From Erodium maritimum (Eukaryota; Streptophyta; Magnoliopsida; Geraniales; Geraniaceae), in assembly GCA_963921825.1 (NCBI GenBank), contig OY997595.1, positions 12,765,228 to 12,829,227 of the forward strand: a DNA stretch of 64,000 nt, read 5' to 3'. Shown piece after piece: positions 35,046 to 46,984 of the stretch (the stretch's first letter is position 1; the number at the start of each line of letters is the position of its first letter). Position numbers and translations under genes: made by a program. Below the pieces are notes generated by a model. That model was not told the DNA's origin. It did no database searches and saw only the letters and a list, made by a program, of their open reading frames with translations.

Positions 35046-36190
35046 GCATATTTACGCAGGACAGCTCGACCTTATGTAGAGGAGGCAATGTTCGATCTAA
35101 GGTAATAAACTCACCCTTGCATTTGTTCTTAGTTTTTCCTGATATGGTGCTATCTGGGTCGATTCTTCTGAGTTTCTGTTGGAAATCATGTTCATGGTCA
35201 ATTTTGCAGTATCTCTCAAACCTGAAGTTTTCGAGGGGTTTCGATTTGATATCACCAAAGTCCTAAATCTGAAATTCTCTCTCAGTCACAGGTGTGATAG
35301 ATTTCATGGTTTCAATTTATGGATTTACATTATGTTTACATATTATTTTATCTATGAAGTTTCGATTATGCAGTTATCTTTAATTGTTGAGATTGGTAAT
35401 AGTAGTTGCTTAATTGGGTTGTGATTGTATTATCAATGTGTTGGTGGATCCGCAAGAAGTTCTTATAGTAAAATAATAAGATATTTTCAGAACTTTTCGA
35501 CAATTCACAAATTTTGCTTCTAATTTGTAATTCCAATTTTGGCATAATATTATGAATTGGGTCCCTCCAAGGTATGGCCTTTGATTTGGATTTTCACTAT
35601 TGGGAATTTAGATGTTTTGTGAGTTATTTTCCATGTTAACTATTATTTTAATTTTCAACATTGACACAAGCATTTGTTAGACTGATTACAGAAGAGTACA
35701 CTTGTCATTTCTTTAAGACATATAAGTCATAATGCACAACTAATTTAGTGAGACATTTAACAATGTGCAATATTGTTTTGTTTAATTGTTCTCTATTATC
35801 ATGATTTCGAAAGGAATTGGCTAAAATGTGATGGGTAGTTTTTTCCGAGGATATCTTGGGGAACCTGTGATATGAAGTATTTAAGATAACCAATTGCAGT
35901 AATATAAAGAGGTACAAATAGGAATAATCTAGCCATAAAGGTTACTTTGCAAAAGTGGATTCAAATGAGTGAATTTGTGTGTTTATGATCTTTGTCGGTG
36001 TACATGTTGTAACTAGGTTGGTTAAGGTGTTATTAGAAGGACACAGTTAGTGAAAATTTTGATATTTTGATATAAAAGACAATCTTAATATCCAAGGATT
36101 ATGTGGATAATGTGATTTGGTTTGATTTCTTTGAAATGGTTTGGTTTGGGTTCGTTTGTGGGTGACTTAATTTGTTCTCTTGTATATTGC

Positions 36191-36232
36191 CATTTCAGGT
36201 TACATGCAATATATATATATATATATATATTG
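36191..36232. repeat. (AT)n microsatellite
   Basis: A run of about ten AT units at 36208-36230 inside the Pack-MULE. No other feature is associated. Confidence 0.7.
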
Positions 36233-36310
36233 TATTGGTGTGATTTGTGGGGTTTATGATTCAGTTACCTACTGTGTGGCTGTTGTTATTGTACAACTTT
36301 TCCCTTTTTC

Positions 36311-36610
36311 ATATTGTGCATTGCATTGAAGTAGCCCCTCCAAATTAGAAGGTTTATTTTAGTTTTATATTATAACATCGTTTACGAATTTGGATATGGA
36401 TTATTTAGAATGAAACAAGATTCTATTGAGAAAAGAGGTTGAAGGGTAAACAAGATAAATATATTGTGCATTGCATTGAAGTAGCCCCTCCAAATTAGAA
36501 GGTTTAATTTAGTTTTATATTATAACATCGTTTACGAATTTGGATATGGATTATTTAGAATGAGACAAGATTCTATTGAGAAGAGGTTGAAGGGTAAACA
36601 AGATAAATAT
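36311..36610. repeat. Tandem duplication of a 150-bp unit
   Basis: The block beginning ATATTGTGCATTGCATTGAA at 36311 is repeated immediately at 36461. The copies differ by a few substitutions (TTTATTTT versus TTTAATTT, GAAACAAG versus GAGACAAG) and a two-base indel in AAAAGAGG. Near identity suggests a duplication younger than the element's terminal repeats. Pieces of nearby sequence (TCGATATGCTAAAGATGC) also recur at about 36732 and 36953. Confidence 0.9.
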
Positions 36611-38231
36611 ATCAATGCCCTGTTATTGTTATTTAATCTTTAGTTTGTTTATCACATATGGATGTTTTTCTTTCTGATTTAGATGGCCATGATTTGATTA
36701 TATTAACGTGTTCTTAAATTTGTTATATGATCGATATGCTAAAGATGCTATCAAGGAGGGAATGGTGGCGATGGCCATAACCCATTTTACATATTCCATT
36801 TCTTTAGGAGGCAGTCTTGAAGTACCTGGATGGAGTTAACGGGGAATGGGACGGTAGGAGGAAGAAAAAGATGTTGCTGTCAAATGTGAACATGTTTGGG
36901 AGCATCTTTAGCATTTTTAGCAAATCAATCCATATGGATTATTTAGAATGGATCGATATGCTAAAGATGCAATCAAAGAGGGAAAGGTGATTGATTTTGA
37001 AGGATTTGACTGTAATCTGAACATGTTTGGGAGTCACCAATGAAAGCACCACATTTGTCTATTGTTTTGATTGTATTGAGTTATGAGATTTTCTTAAAAT
37101 GGTTACTGTACTCTCTTGACCACATTCTTTTAAATTTCCCTTAGTTTGTATTTTCTTAAGCAAACTTGCAACTTTTGTGAACAAGAAACATGAATTTCCC
37201 TTCTTTTCTTCTTCTCATTGTATTGATCTATATGGTTGAATAATCTTTCATTCTCTTATTTCAATTCCATATGCTATGCTAATTATGGATGTATTCTTTA
37301 CATACTAGATTATATGATTTTTGAATATATGTTATATAATTCCAAATTGTGGGTATGATGTTCTAATATTGTTGCCATTCTTTTCATATTTCAATCGATT
37401 ATTTTTAGATTAGAAAGTAATTAACAATAGCATAATTTCTTTATTATTTATTGTATGTGTACAATTCCAACCGTTAGATGTAACATACCAGGCCTTATAT
37501 CAAGCACCGCACATCGCGCGGTGCTCACACCTAGTATAACGTAAAAAGAGAGAAAGGAAAAAGGTTTGAAGAAAATTAATAAAAAAAATAGAAACAGTTA
37601 TAAAAATGAATGGAAAAAGTGGAAAAAATAAATTTAAAAAATAATTAATATATTTCTAATGAAATTAAAGAATTTTTCTTTTAAAAATCTGATTTTAAAA
37701 TAATTAAAAACTAATTTTAGGGTTTGAGTGGTATAGGGGTGTAAATCTGGATAACAATTGAGGGTATTTTTGTCATTTGACAAAAAAATTAACAGTCTTG
37801 GATGGAAAGGGGGGATGTCGTAACTAATGGTTAGTTCGGGGTAGGCGATTGTTACAAATGAACTTTGGGGTAGTAAACCGTTAAACGCGTATAGTTCGGG
37901 GTATGTCAACGTAATTTACCCTATTTATAGGGTTGAAAAATTCAGATTTAATAAATTAAATAAAAAAAATTATTGTTATCCGATCGTTGCCAACAATCGA
38001 ATTTGTTTTGACCTGGCGAGACCACGTGTCGAGCCATCATTGACTGATGCGCGAATCATGGTTCACGAACCGACGATCCGTAATCACGGATCACACTTCA
38101 CGGTTTGCAACCGCGACCGTGATTTAACGGTTCACAAAATCAGCGCCCCACAACGCACCGCTCCGCGAATTGCTAACTCACGGTTTGTGATCGTGGTTTG
38201 TTTATGGTTCCTAGCGTTGTTGGTGCTCTTA

Positions 38232-38427
38232 GTAAATATAGTTCTCGGTTTATGCAATTACCAAATTACCCCCACACACCTGCATCACCATAGCAGCAGC
38301 GCAGAAGGCAAGCAATACGCAACGGTCTCTGGTTGTGGAGTTTTGATCTCACTCGTCAGTGAGCTTTAAGATTGTGTCCGCCTGTGAAGCACAGGACTTT
38401 GACTGTACTAACGCATTTTCAGAAGCA
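38232..38427 (+). promoter_or_regulatory. Short upstream region of the release-factor gene
   Basis: Fewer than 200 bases separate the proposed Harbinger border from the start codon of the release-factor gene, so the element may supply or flank the promoter. A GTG at 38359 is in frame with the coding start at 38428, but it is not a plausible plant start and ATG 38428 is preferred. Confidence 0.4.
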
Positions 38428-41400
38428 ATGAGACGCTTACAGTTGAAATGGAAGAGCATGGTCGGCGCTGCTGCTTCCGTGAAAATGAAGTTGCAGCAAC
38501 AACAACAACCGCCTCGAATAGCAATTGCAGCTGCTCCGACCGTCCCAAATCTCTTTCGTCCTTACTCCACTTCTTCTCCTTGTTCCGGTAATTTTAACCT
38601 AATCGAGTTTGCTTGAATTTTGGGTCCAAATTCAAAACCCTAATTTGGAGAGCTGAATTGGCAGATTTGTTATCTAATGATCTTATCAAGATCATGAATC
38701 AGAGGCTGTCGTCAATTGAACACAGGGCCGCTGCACTTGAAAATCTCATCAATCAGGTCTGTTTTTGTATGTTTGGACCAGTGTTAATCTCATTATCTGT
38801 TTCTGTATCTTTTTATTCATTGCCATGCTTTTTAATTTCAATTTTCTGTTCCGAATTTCATTTGGTGCATTGTGTTTTTCTGAAGACAGCCAGAAACATC
38901 GCAATCGGAGTATTCAAGGGCTAATAAGGAGCTCCGGAAGCTCAGCGGGTCTATAGACCTTATTAATCACTTGAGGGCAAAACAGAAGGTAATTATCATA
39001 TTTCCTTTCTCCAATATCTGTTATTGCACCGTTCTTGTTTCAGTTCTGTTTAATTGCTAACTTGAAATACATTTGTAACTTTGTAAAATCGAGGGAAAAA
39101 TGCCAACCCTTTGGAAACATTGTGAGTGATAGCTCTTTTATTTTCATTGTGATCACAGGCGATTCTCTGTCATTTTCATAATCAAAGTCAAATTTGTATT
39201 GCATTTTGTAGGAAATTGAAGGTTTGAAGTCACTCATGGTTGAATGTCCAGAAGATAAAGACATGCTTGACATGGCGACTGAGGACTTGAGTGAGGCCAC
39301 AGAAGAAGAGAAAAGATTGCAGAATCTGCTACTCAAGTCATTACTTCCCAAGGACGACGCGGATGAGAGGGGCTCCATTTTGGAGGTGAGAGCCGGTAAG
39401 GATCTAGCACATTTCATATGCATGCATGTAAGTTATGGGGATTCTTAAGTTCTTGTTTCTTATATTAATCAATAAAATTAAAACTTTAATCAGGAGCTGG
39501 AGGGGAGGAGGCATCACTTTTTACAATGGATATTTTTAAAATGTGAGTTATGTCTGCAACATGGTTCTAATTTCTGTATGCAGTTTTCGTTATATGGTTT
39601 GTGAGTATTAATACTTTTTTTTTTGAATTGAAACAGGTATGAGAGGTACTCGCAGAAGAAGGGATGGAATTTTGATGTGGTGGCTGTAACAGAGTCTGAA
39701 GTTGGAGGCTACAAGGTTGTCTTTTATCACCACTTAATGCTGAGTTTTTAAGCCCGCTTACTTTTTTTATTCTACCTTTGATAATGTTCTTGACATTGCC
39801 ATGCATGCATGACATCTCCACTGTATTTTGAGTTTTTCATTTTTAAAGTTGAACCTGCTACATGTTCTTTAATTGTGAATTTTACTTGACAGGAAGCTAG
39901 TGCGGCAATCTCAGGAGCTGGTGTTTATGGAAAACTAAAATTTGAGAGTGGAGTCCACAGAGTACAGGTATGTTTACCCTCTTATGTGAAACAGTCTGTT
40001 GCTACATGTACAAACTAAAGAGAGTTTTCTATCGCAGCGAGTTCCAATCACAGAGAAATGTGGGCGCATTCACACCAGTGCTGTGTCTGTTGCTATCCTC
40101 CCTCAGGCGGATGAGGTGCTAACTGTTTCGATTGGTCTTTCTGATATTTTGTTCTGGATAAGCTGGAAATTAACTGTGTTATACTTGTTATTGCCCTGAA
40201 GGGAAAATTGAGTAACTATGTCCGAAGATGCACCTCTTCTCCTTTTTATCCCGAAAGTTACCACTATCTGAAAATTATACCTATCTTTACTGTTTTTTTA
40301 AAAATTCCCTTTACTTTTTAAAAATATTACTACCCTCACAGTAAAGCTACCCTTTACTCTCAATGGGCTCACTCAAACCCTAAACCCTTAATCGAGAACT
40401 CTGAATTTGTTAATAGGATTTAATTATTTTTTTACATTATAACATAGTTATTTTTTTTAAATAATACATTAAATTTTTCCTACAAAATCCTATATGAATA
40501 CCCACATTAGAAAAAAAATATCCACACTACATTAATTTCTCATATTTAAAATAAACATATGAATCCGATGAAACCCGACCACATCCTACCGAAATCCTAT
40601 GGGATTCAATTCGACGAACCAAGCTGATGACGGCCTTGGAGAGTGATTGAATGGTGGTCTTGAATGTGTAGAGAGAATGTGGAACTTTTGTGGAGAGAGA
40701 ATAGAAATAGATAAGAGGAAGATAACATATTTATTATGTATCGGAAAGTAGCAAAAACGTTGTAACGTGTCTCTAAAAATTAAGAACATGAGCACTTGTC
40801 TTGTCAATTTAGTGAGTGGCTGACGTAGTATTTATTATGTACCGGAATTGATCGGAAAACTTCGAATGTGTCTCTAAAAGGTAAGAACATGGCCCACTTG
40901 TCTTATCATTTCTAAAAAGTATGCCTCTCATATAAAGCGAGGGTACTTTAGTAATACGCTAAAGATAGGCATTGTTTTAGAGAGTAGTAACTTTCGGGGT
41001 AAAAAGGAAAGGCGGTGCATCTTGGGGCGTAGTTACTCAATTTTCCCTTCCTGAAAGATGTTTACCTTTGGAATCATAAATGTATATTGACGTGGATACT
41101 ATTTCTTCTTTTCTTTTGCCCTTCTGCCTAGCATAATTCTTAAAACTTAAGAGTATATAGTCCTTGAGCATTGCTTCAATGTTTATCTGACAGTTTTTAT
41201 TTTATCTTGAGTTCCTTGCAGGTGGATGTCCAGTTGAGAAATGAAGATTTGAAAATTGATACTTACAGATCTGGCGGTTCAGGAGGGCAGCATGCCAATA
41301 CTACCAATAGTGCTGTTAGAATAACACATATTCCAACCGGGATGACTGTGTCCATACAAGATGAAAGATCCCAGCATATGGTAAAACAGCCTAACCTTAT

Positions 41401-42711
41401 TTTCTTTTAGCTTTGGTACGTTCAAATCATGCATCAAAGCTGTTACCATGCACCCTACTTGTTATTTGTCTGTTCCATTCTTGCCATGAATTAAGAACAA
41501 GAAGCCTTGTGTCTAAATCTTAAGAATATAGTGATAGATAGTCACCTTCATTTGTAAATTACTGCATGCTACTAGTATGGTCATCATTTGCAAAAATTTG
41601 TTCCCTCTTTTGGGAAATATTGGATGGAATCTGGGTCACAGATTTGTAAGAAAAAAGTCATATATATGAGGTGATTAGACACAGTCAAATTTGTCCTGTT
41701 ATGTGAGGCGTTAGCTTCATAAGCTTCAGGTACTTAATGTGCCAAGGCGTAAGCATAGGGATGAGAATGGGGAGAGTGTGAGGCAGATTATTCATTTCAT
41801 TCCTCGATATTTGTATTCACACCTCATACACACCCTGTGATCTCGAACATACAATGATTTCCCGCCCCATTCGGGTATGTGGAATATCCGGACTCCAATA
41901 CCCTCCCCAATTTTCAACCAAAATGAAAACAAATATAGATAGTATTTCATCAAATCGTAATCTAAATCAAGGACTTATGTATGACACGCGTTGTATAACC
42001 ATGGTGATGTACCTTATTTTTCCTCTTGTGGTGAATGTGATTATATATGCATCTAGAGGTTAATGAGTCATGATACTGTTCTCTATCTCAATCATTGTGG
42101 TGCTACATTGAACATCGGTTCTGAGGTCCACAAAGATATGCATATTCACTCTCTTATGCATGTGATGATCATTTTTAGTAGACATGATTTGCAAATAATA
42201 TGTGATACCTCAGTTCTTTCAAATATATATGGTATTTATGAGCTATGAGTTGTATACACCTTTCCTTATGGTATGTGTTTCTTGTCTTACAACTGTTCTT
42301 TGACATCTTCCTTTTTGGTCTCTTTGGTAGAACAAATCTAAAGCACTCAAGGTGTTATGTGCAAAGCTATATGAAATTGAAAGGTCTAGAATTCAGATGA
42401 GTCGATCCAAACTTCGAATGGAGCAGGTAGATGTGACTACAAATGGACATTAATGAGCTATTTCACATTTGTTTTTTTGGTACTTTTTCCTGAACTTCTG
42501 CTTCTGTCATCATGAACAGATTGGCACCGGAGATAGATCTGAGCGCATTCGCACATACAACTTCCCCCAAGGTCGTGTCACCGATCACCGTGTTGCCATC
42601 ACTTACCATGCAATAAATGATGTGATGCAAGGAGAGAATCTGGATATCTTTATTGACGCCCTTCTTTTACAGCAGGAAATGGATGCAATTGCATCCTTCA
42701 GTTCTGACTAG
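38428..42711 (+). CDS. Mitochondrial peptide chain release factor 1 (PrfA type)
   Basis: Releases completed proteins from organellar ribosomes at UAA/UAG. Eleven exons join in frame to 420 residues: 38428-38587, 38665-38756, 38890-38988, 39212-39395, 39494-39542, 39637-39715, 39893-39967, 40038-40115, 41222-41380, 42331-42426, 42520-42711. The first about 50 residues are Arg/Gln/Ala-rich and end LFRPYSTSS, a mitochondrial-type presequence. The codon-recognition tripeptide is Pro249-Ile-Thr251 ([15 protein letters not shown]; Pro-Ala-Thr in E. coli RF1). The catalytic GGQ is at 293-295 ([19 protein letters not shown]), and the family tail [21 protein letters not shown] is intact. Both active motifs are preserved. 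Intron 8 (40116-41221) has been enlarged by a Mutator-like insertion. No sign of a broken frame. Confidence 0.95.
40201..41047. mobile_element. Mutator-like inverted-repeat element in intron 8 of the release-factor gene
   Basis: The left end GGGAAAATTGAGTAACTA is repeated in reverse at the right (TAGTTACTCAATTTTCCC). The arms match further (GATGCACC, CTTTTTAtCCCGAAAGTTAC). Interior: AT-rich, with a two-copy repeat at 101-base spacing (TTATTATGTA at 40731 and 40832; GTCTCTAAAA at 40769 and 40870). No coding content. CCTGAA flanks both sides but not at equal offsets, so the target duplication is unresolved. Confidence 0.75.
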
Positions 42712-43801
42712 CCTCATCAGATTAAGGTACCAAGCATTACAGGGTACACTTTTTACCCTTGGAAGTTCGAAGTAGTTCAAATTCAAATCTGTGCTCATCT
42801 AAAATTCCCGGATGATATGTCATTTGCAAGCCTCTGGTCATATTCAGAAGGATATAGTTCCAAGGAGGTTGCCTTTAGGAAAAAAGGTTTTATCTTACTT
42901 TTGAGGATGCAAGTACTTGTCTTACCTATTATTGTGCTCTGTTTATTAGGGCATTGGTTTTGTTCAGTGTCCCTTAATAAATGCAAAAGAAAAGAATGTC
43001 TACTTACGATGAAGTTGTAGAACTGGTTTGCTGATGAGCTAAATACTAATTTTGTACACATGAAATATGTAAAAAATTGCGGGTGGCCAAATCCTACTTG
43101 GTCTCACTTGTATAACTATCAAGTTTTGTCCTTGGGTTGTCTTGTTCGGCCATTGAAATTCAAGTCCAAGGTTAAAGAAGGAAGGCCAAGTTGGGTTCCT
43201 CAACCAAAGCCTTCTCCTTCTCCACTTTACTCTTGGGTTCCATCTCACAACTGTGGATTAGTGAACCATTACAACGAATGTCTGAATTATAAGAGATTTT
43301 GTTGAATTTGACATTTGATTAATCCAATTGAGTAGTTTAAATTGATGTATTGTGAAAAAGAACAGCTGTCATAACTACATAATCACATTACAATGGAGGT
43401 TTTTGCGCGTCGAATAAGGGCGTCGATTCAGCACTTTTTTGGGGAAAAAAGCCCATAACCTAGGATTCCGTCGATTCGACACCCACTTGAGTCTGTGTAT
43501 CTGTCGATCGTTTATTCGAGTCGAAGTCCGATTCTTCTATGAAAAATCGTCACGTGGCCCAAATAGTATAAAAATAATTTCAGTCCACTTTTTCCCACCA
43601 ATCGGCCCACCATTTTTTTTTAATTTGCTTCCCATTCGACTGGAGTTAGACTTAATCGTTTCGACCCCATTGTGAATAGCCTAATAATTTTTTGGTGAAT
43701 TATACAAAATGAAAGGTTAATTTATAAAGACAACTCATTTTGCATGTGTTCTTACATATTTCTTATAGGCTAAAAAATCCAATGCATTCTGGGTGCGGTG
43801 T
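42712..43801. other. 3' flank of the release-factor gene and spacer
   Basis: Transcript-end sequence up to roughly 43000, then spacer. Frames of 65-90 codons exist on both strands but show no family signature. Confidence 0.45.
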
Positions 43802-43802
43802 G

Positions 43803-46085
43803 TTTTTTTTGAAACGGGCGACAATGAATTGTGTTACTAATGTCAATCCAAACATACAAGTAGGGATAAAAGTCATGAGAATCAGAATATAACCGAGCCT
43901 TCCGTAGGAAACCCGACGGTTTTGGACCCGTTAGAGTAGTCTAATTTCCATCTTAGACAAAGATAAAAATCCGTACGTCTTATCATGAACTGGTAAAGTA
44001 AAGTACTAAAATGACAAAAAAACATACACCAAGCTAAAACGAAATAAACAACAGAAAAAGCAACAAAAACTCTTTGGTGTAGACATACTCCCCTAAGTCA
44101 CAACATGTAAAAACAATCCCTGGTCGTGAGGGGTAAGCCACCAACCTTCTACCCCCGAGCTCCATGGAGACTCATGGTTCATGGCAGGGCTGTTTGGCTG
44201 ACCACACTTGATTAGAGTCGCCCTCAGCTTCATCAATGATTCAGTACTTTGCAGTCAGGGGTCCCGTCATCTCCATGGCCCATTTTAGCTGGCTCGCACG
44301 ACTATAGACTTGGCTCATCCTGTTCTGCCCTTTGGTCTTCAGCATCTTCAGGCGCTTGGGGGCCAAACCTCCCCCGAGCTCACGAGGTTCTTCCTGCTTC
44401 CTTCCCTTGGTGGCAATCTCCATCTCCCATTGGGAGCTCCAGAGAAGGCGATAACGACTATGTAGGGCTCCCGTGAACATAGCTGAGGTCCCCTCCTAGT
44501 GTCTCCCAATCATCCGCCTGATTCAAGTCAACTTGGCCACGGGTCTTTGCGATCTCGCTCGTCCCATCTAACGATCTTGGATGCGCCCCCTGAAAAAATG
44601 GAGGTGTTCCCTCTTAACACTCCTTAGCAGAGTTATCAGTCTTCGATACTTTTTCCTCAACATCAGGTAAAGCAGAAAATCCTAGAGGAGGAGGAAGTTT
44701 TCGTCCGTGTACCCTCTTTGACCCCCCGGGTCCTAAGGTGGGGGATGTAAATAAGTCTGCCCCCGTGGGTACCTTACGAGGATTTGGTACCCCCCCCCCC
44801 ACCCCATTCTGTCCGAAGAAGCCGATTCGTATCGACCCCCATCTGGACCTGGAGCGAATCATCACATCGGACCTATTCCTATCCTATTCTCAGGATACGT
44901 GGCTGACAAGCCTATATGCGACGAGTAAGGAAACCACAACAGACACAGATTTCATAGCCGCTCGTATAGCAAATCAATAGTGGTAGGCTGCTAGTGACTT
45001 GGGAATCGTAGCCGGGTCCTTCGCCTTAACGATCTGTCCACGTCTAGAATGACTCTGAACCAAAAAAAGCATCCCACTACTGAGGGGTGGGTATGGGAGC
45101 AACAATCACCTCAGTGCCTAACGAGTTGGCCAAGAGGGATCGAATAGGGTCGTTCTGTATCCCCCGGGATGTTGTACGCCCTCACTACAATTTTCATAAA
45201 CCAAAATATGATGGAGTCCGGTTGCATGCAAAGGATAAGAGAGACCAAAATCAGAGGGTACCCGCTAAAATCCCACAGACCCTTGTTCCCGATCCGATTT
45301 AAGGCAGTCTCAGACGGGAAGGTGAACGAGACGAACTCCTTGGACATAACTTCCACCTCCAAGTCAGTCACTTTCCAACGTTGAAGCATGACGTCGCATA
45401 GGATTTTCGGATTGCAGCTGATGTTAACCACAATCCTCCCAGCCAAGGACAGACAATACTGACCATCAAAGACGGCATGGATAGACTGAGCCGGAACGAT
45501 GACGAACCTTTCGTCCTCCAGGTAGTCATTGAGGAATATACTCCACCGAGGTGGTCCGAAACGACCTTCAGAAGTCCTCTCGCTTGGAGAGAATGCGATA
45601 ACAGTTGGCCTAAACTGGGAGTCGCTCCCATGAGAACCATTGGAGGACGGAGGATGGACTAGACGACGCAGGCTTCTCCGAGATCTAGTGCTGCATGTGG
45701 TGACCACTAGGAGGGGCTTCCGGTTGTCTCGAGGACGGATGGAGGACTGCATGTGGCGAGCTCCACTGTGACGCCAGTAACAAAGGGGAGATTTGGCGTA
45801 GTGAAGACCCGTCGCGAAGCAGAGAGGCCTGGCGTGAGACAAGGCTGGTTGGAGGCCCACGACGAGGGGATGACTGGCTTGGGATCCCCACACTAAGGCC
45901 CAAGATCCCTGCTATCGATATCCGGGCGAGGAGGAAGTCGAGTCTCTGGTGGAAGCGGTCGTGTAGGCAGAGTAAGAGGAGTCAAAAATGACCATGAGTG
46001 CTTTGAAAATGACGACGAGCTTGAGAGAAGAGGGAAACCCTATTTTTTTTAGAGTTTATCGCACTTTTTATTATTCTTAGTATAG
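43803..46085 (-). mobile_element. LINE-like DUF4283 retroposon, second copy
   Basis: The layout is as in the 20.1-kb copy: a T-run at 43803-43810 (A-tail on the minus strand), a long transcript-like body and an ORF1-type frame toward the right end. The right boundary is uncertain. The phrase TCTnnnTnnnGTGTGTT occurs just before the T-run and again at about 46073-46089, a weak candidate target duplication. An 11-C run lies at 44790-44800. No reverse transcriptase is present. Confidence 0.5.
45111..45893 (-). pseudogene. DUF4283-domain ORF1-like protein
   Basis: The recognisable core is GQYCLSLAGRIVVNISCNPK, MLQRWKVTDLEVEVMSKEFV, FTFPSETALNRI and GLWDFSGYPLILV, followed by VVRAYNIPGDTERPYS. 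This is the DUF4283 arrangement (nucleic-acid-binding, LINE ORF1-type) and it closely parallels the copy at 59767-60297. The frame opens without a convincing methionine context: its first 100 residues are low-similarity and Arg/Ser/His-rich. The usual zinc knuckle after DUF4283 is not seen before the stop at 45111. Probably a decayed retroposon gene. Confidence 0.55.
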
Positions 46086-46089
46086 TGTG

Positions 46090-46980
46090 TTAAAAACTAG
46101 CTTAATATAAAAATAACTAAATCAACTACGATTTAGATATCTAAAAATAAAAAGGAGGAATAATATTACAAAACTTAAGGTAATATTAAATTGACTATTG
46201 ATAAGTTAAAAGGAATCTAGTACAAACAATAGAACATGATGCTCCTTGCAATATTGGAGTCAATTTGATTGGTCTTTCATGAGAGTCCACTTTTCTTTCT
46301 TCTTGAAGGGTTGACCTGTAATAGTCATGTATTCTTCCTCGATCGTAATAGTCATGTGTTCTTGCTCGTTGCACTTGGACATCGGTCTAACACGTAATGC
46401 GATTATGGATGTGGCGGCAGTGAATCATCTCGAACCTTTTGACCTTTTAAGAGTTTTCCCCTCAATGGTCCTTTACTTACTTCTGAGTTCGAGTGAGGTA
46501 TACCTAGTCCCTTGGCTAACGAAGAATCCATAGACCATCGACCAGTATTCAACGCCGAGTTCGGCATTCTCAAGTCAAATTAGGCGAAGCAATGTTTCTT
46601 TATTGAGGGATCAAGATATGTGTCGGTGAGGAACAATCATTCGGGAACGAATAAGAGGAGAAAAGAGTGAATGAATCAAATGATAAAGAGGTCAATTGTG
46701 AAAGTTTCTTGTTATTAAAGGTGAAGTATGGTATTTATAAGGACGTAAGTCTCATTTTTGACGAATAATCATCAGGTAGAATGTGGGGCCTACTTCTAAA
46801 CAATTTTTAAGTTATAAACTTTATGTGAAACAATACGAATAGGTACAAAATTGAAAAGTTATTGAAAATTGAAACGAAATCTTCATTGAAATGCAAAAAA
46901 AAATACATAAAAGAAAGTACAAGAACAAAATTGGAAACGAACACATGAAATCAACGAGAAACAACCAACAAAATCATATT
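46090..46980. other. AT-rich spacer
   Basis: No gene recognised. A 68-codon plus-strand frame at 46327 has no family signature and no supporting context. Confidence 0.45.
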
Positions 46981-46984
46981 GCAA

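Larger units (their letters stand above)
32051..37921. mobile_element. 5.9-kb Mutator-like element (Pack-MULE) with perfect 9-bp target duplication
   Basis: The left terminus GGGTAAATTACGTTGACATA is matched in reverse by TATGTCAACGTAATTTACCC at 37902-37921, and similarity continues for more than 100 bases in each arm (shared blocks: AACGGTTTACTACCCCAAAG, and the AACTAACCATTA region). The 9-base TATTTATAG is present on both sides, at 32042-32050 and 37922-37930. No transposase frame is visible. The interior contains intron/exon-like host sequence, including pieces of a PIE1-type gene at about 34480-35040, which makes it a Pack-MULE. Confidence 0.9.
30671..38228 (-). mobile_element. Degenerate PIF/Harbinger-type element with a SANT/Myb-like ORF, interrupted by a Mutator-like element
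   Basis: Both borders carry TTA (30668-30670 and 38229-38231), the PIF/Harbinger target duplication. The ends read GAGCATGTATAATCGG on the left and, reversed, GAGCACCAACAACGC on the right. Over the first 23 bases of the two ends 12 are identical and several others differ by transitions. The real length without the insert is about 1.7 kb. Inside lies the minus-strand SANT/Myb ORF typical of Harbinger ORF2; no transposase is present. The terminal match is weak, so the borders are a proposal. Confidence 0.5.

Noticed and set aside
38359-38427. Upstream extension of the release factor from an in-frame GTG
   Set aside because: GTG is not a credible plant nuclear start, and the ATG at 38428 gives a normal mitochondrial presequence.
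40192-41057. Nine-base target duplication for the intron-8 element
   Set aside because: CCTGAA occurs on both sides but at different distances from the GGG/CCC ends, so no clean duplication can be claimed.
43790-46092. Target duplication of the second DUF4283 retroposon
   Set aside because: Only a gapped match ending in GTGTGTT was found; too weak to fix the borders.
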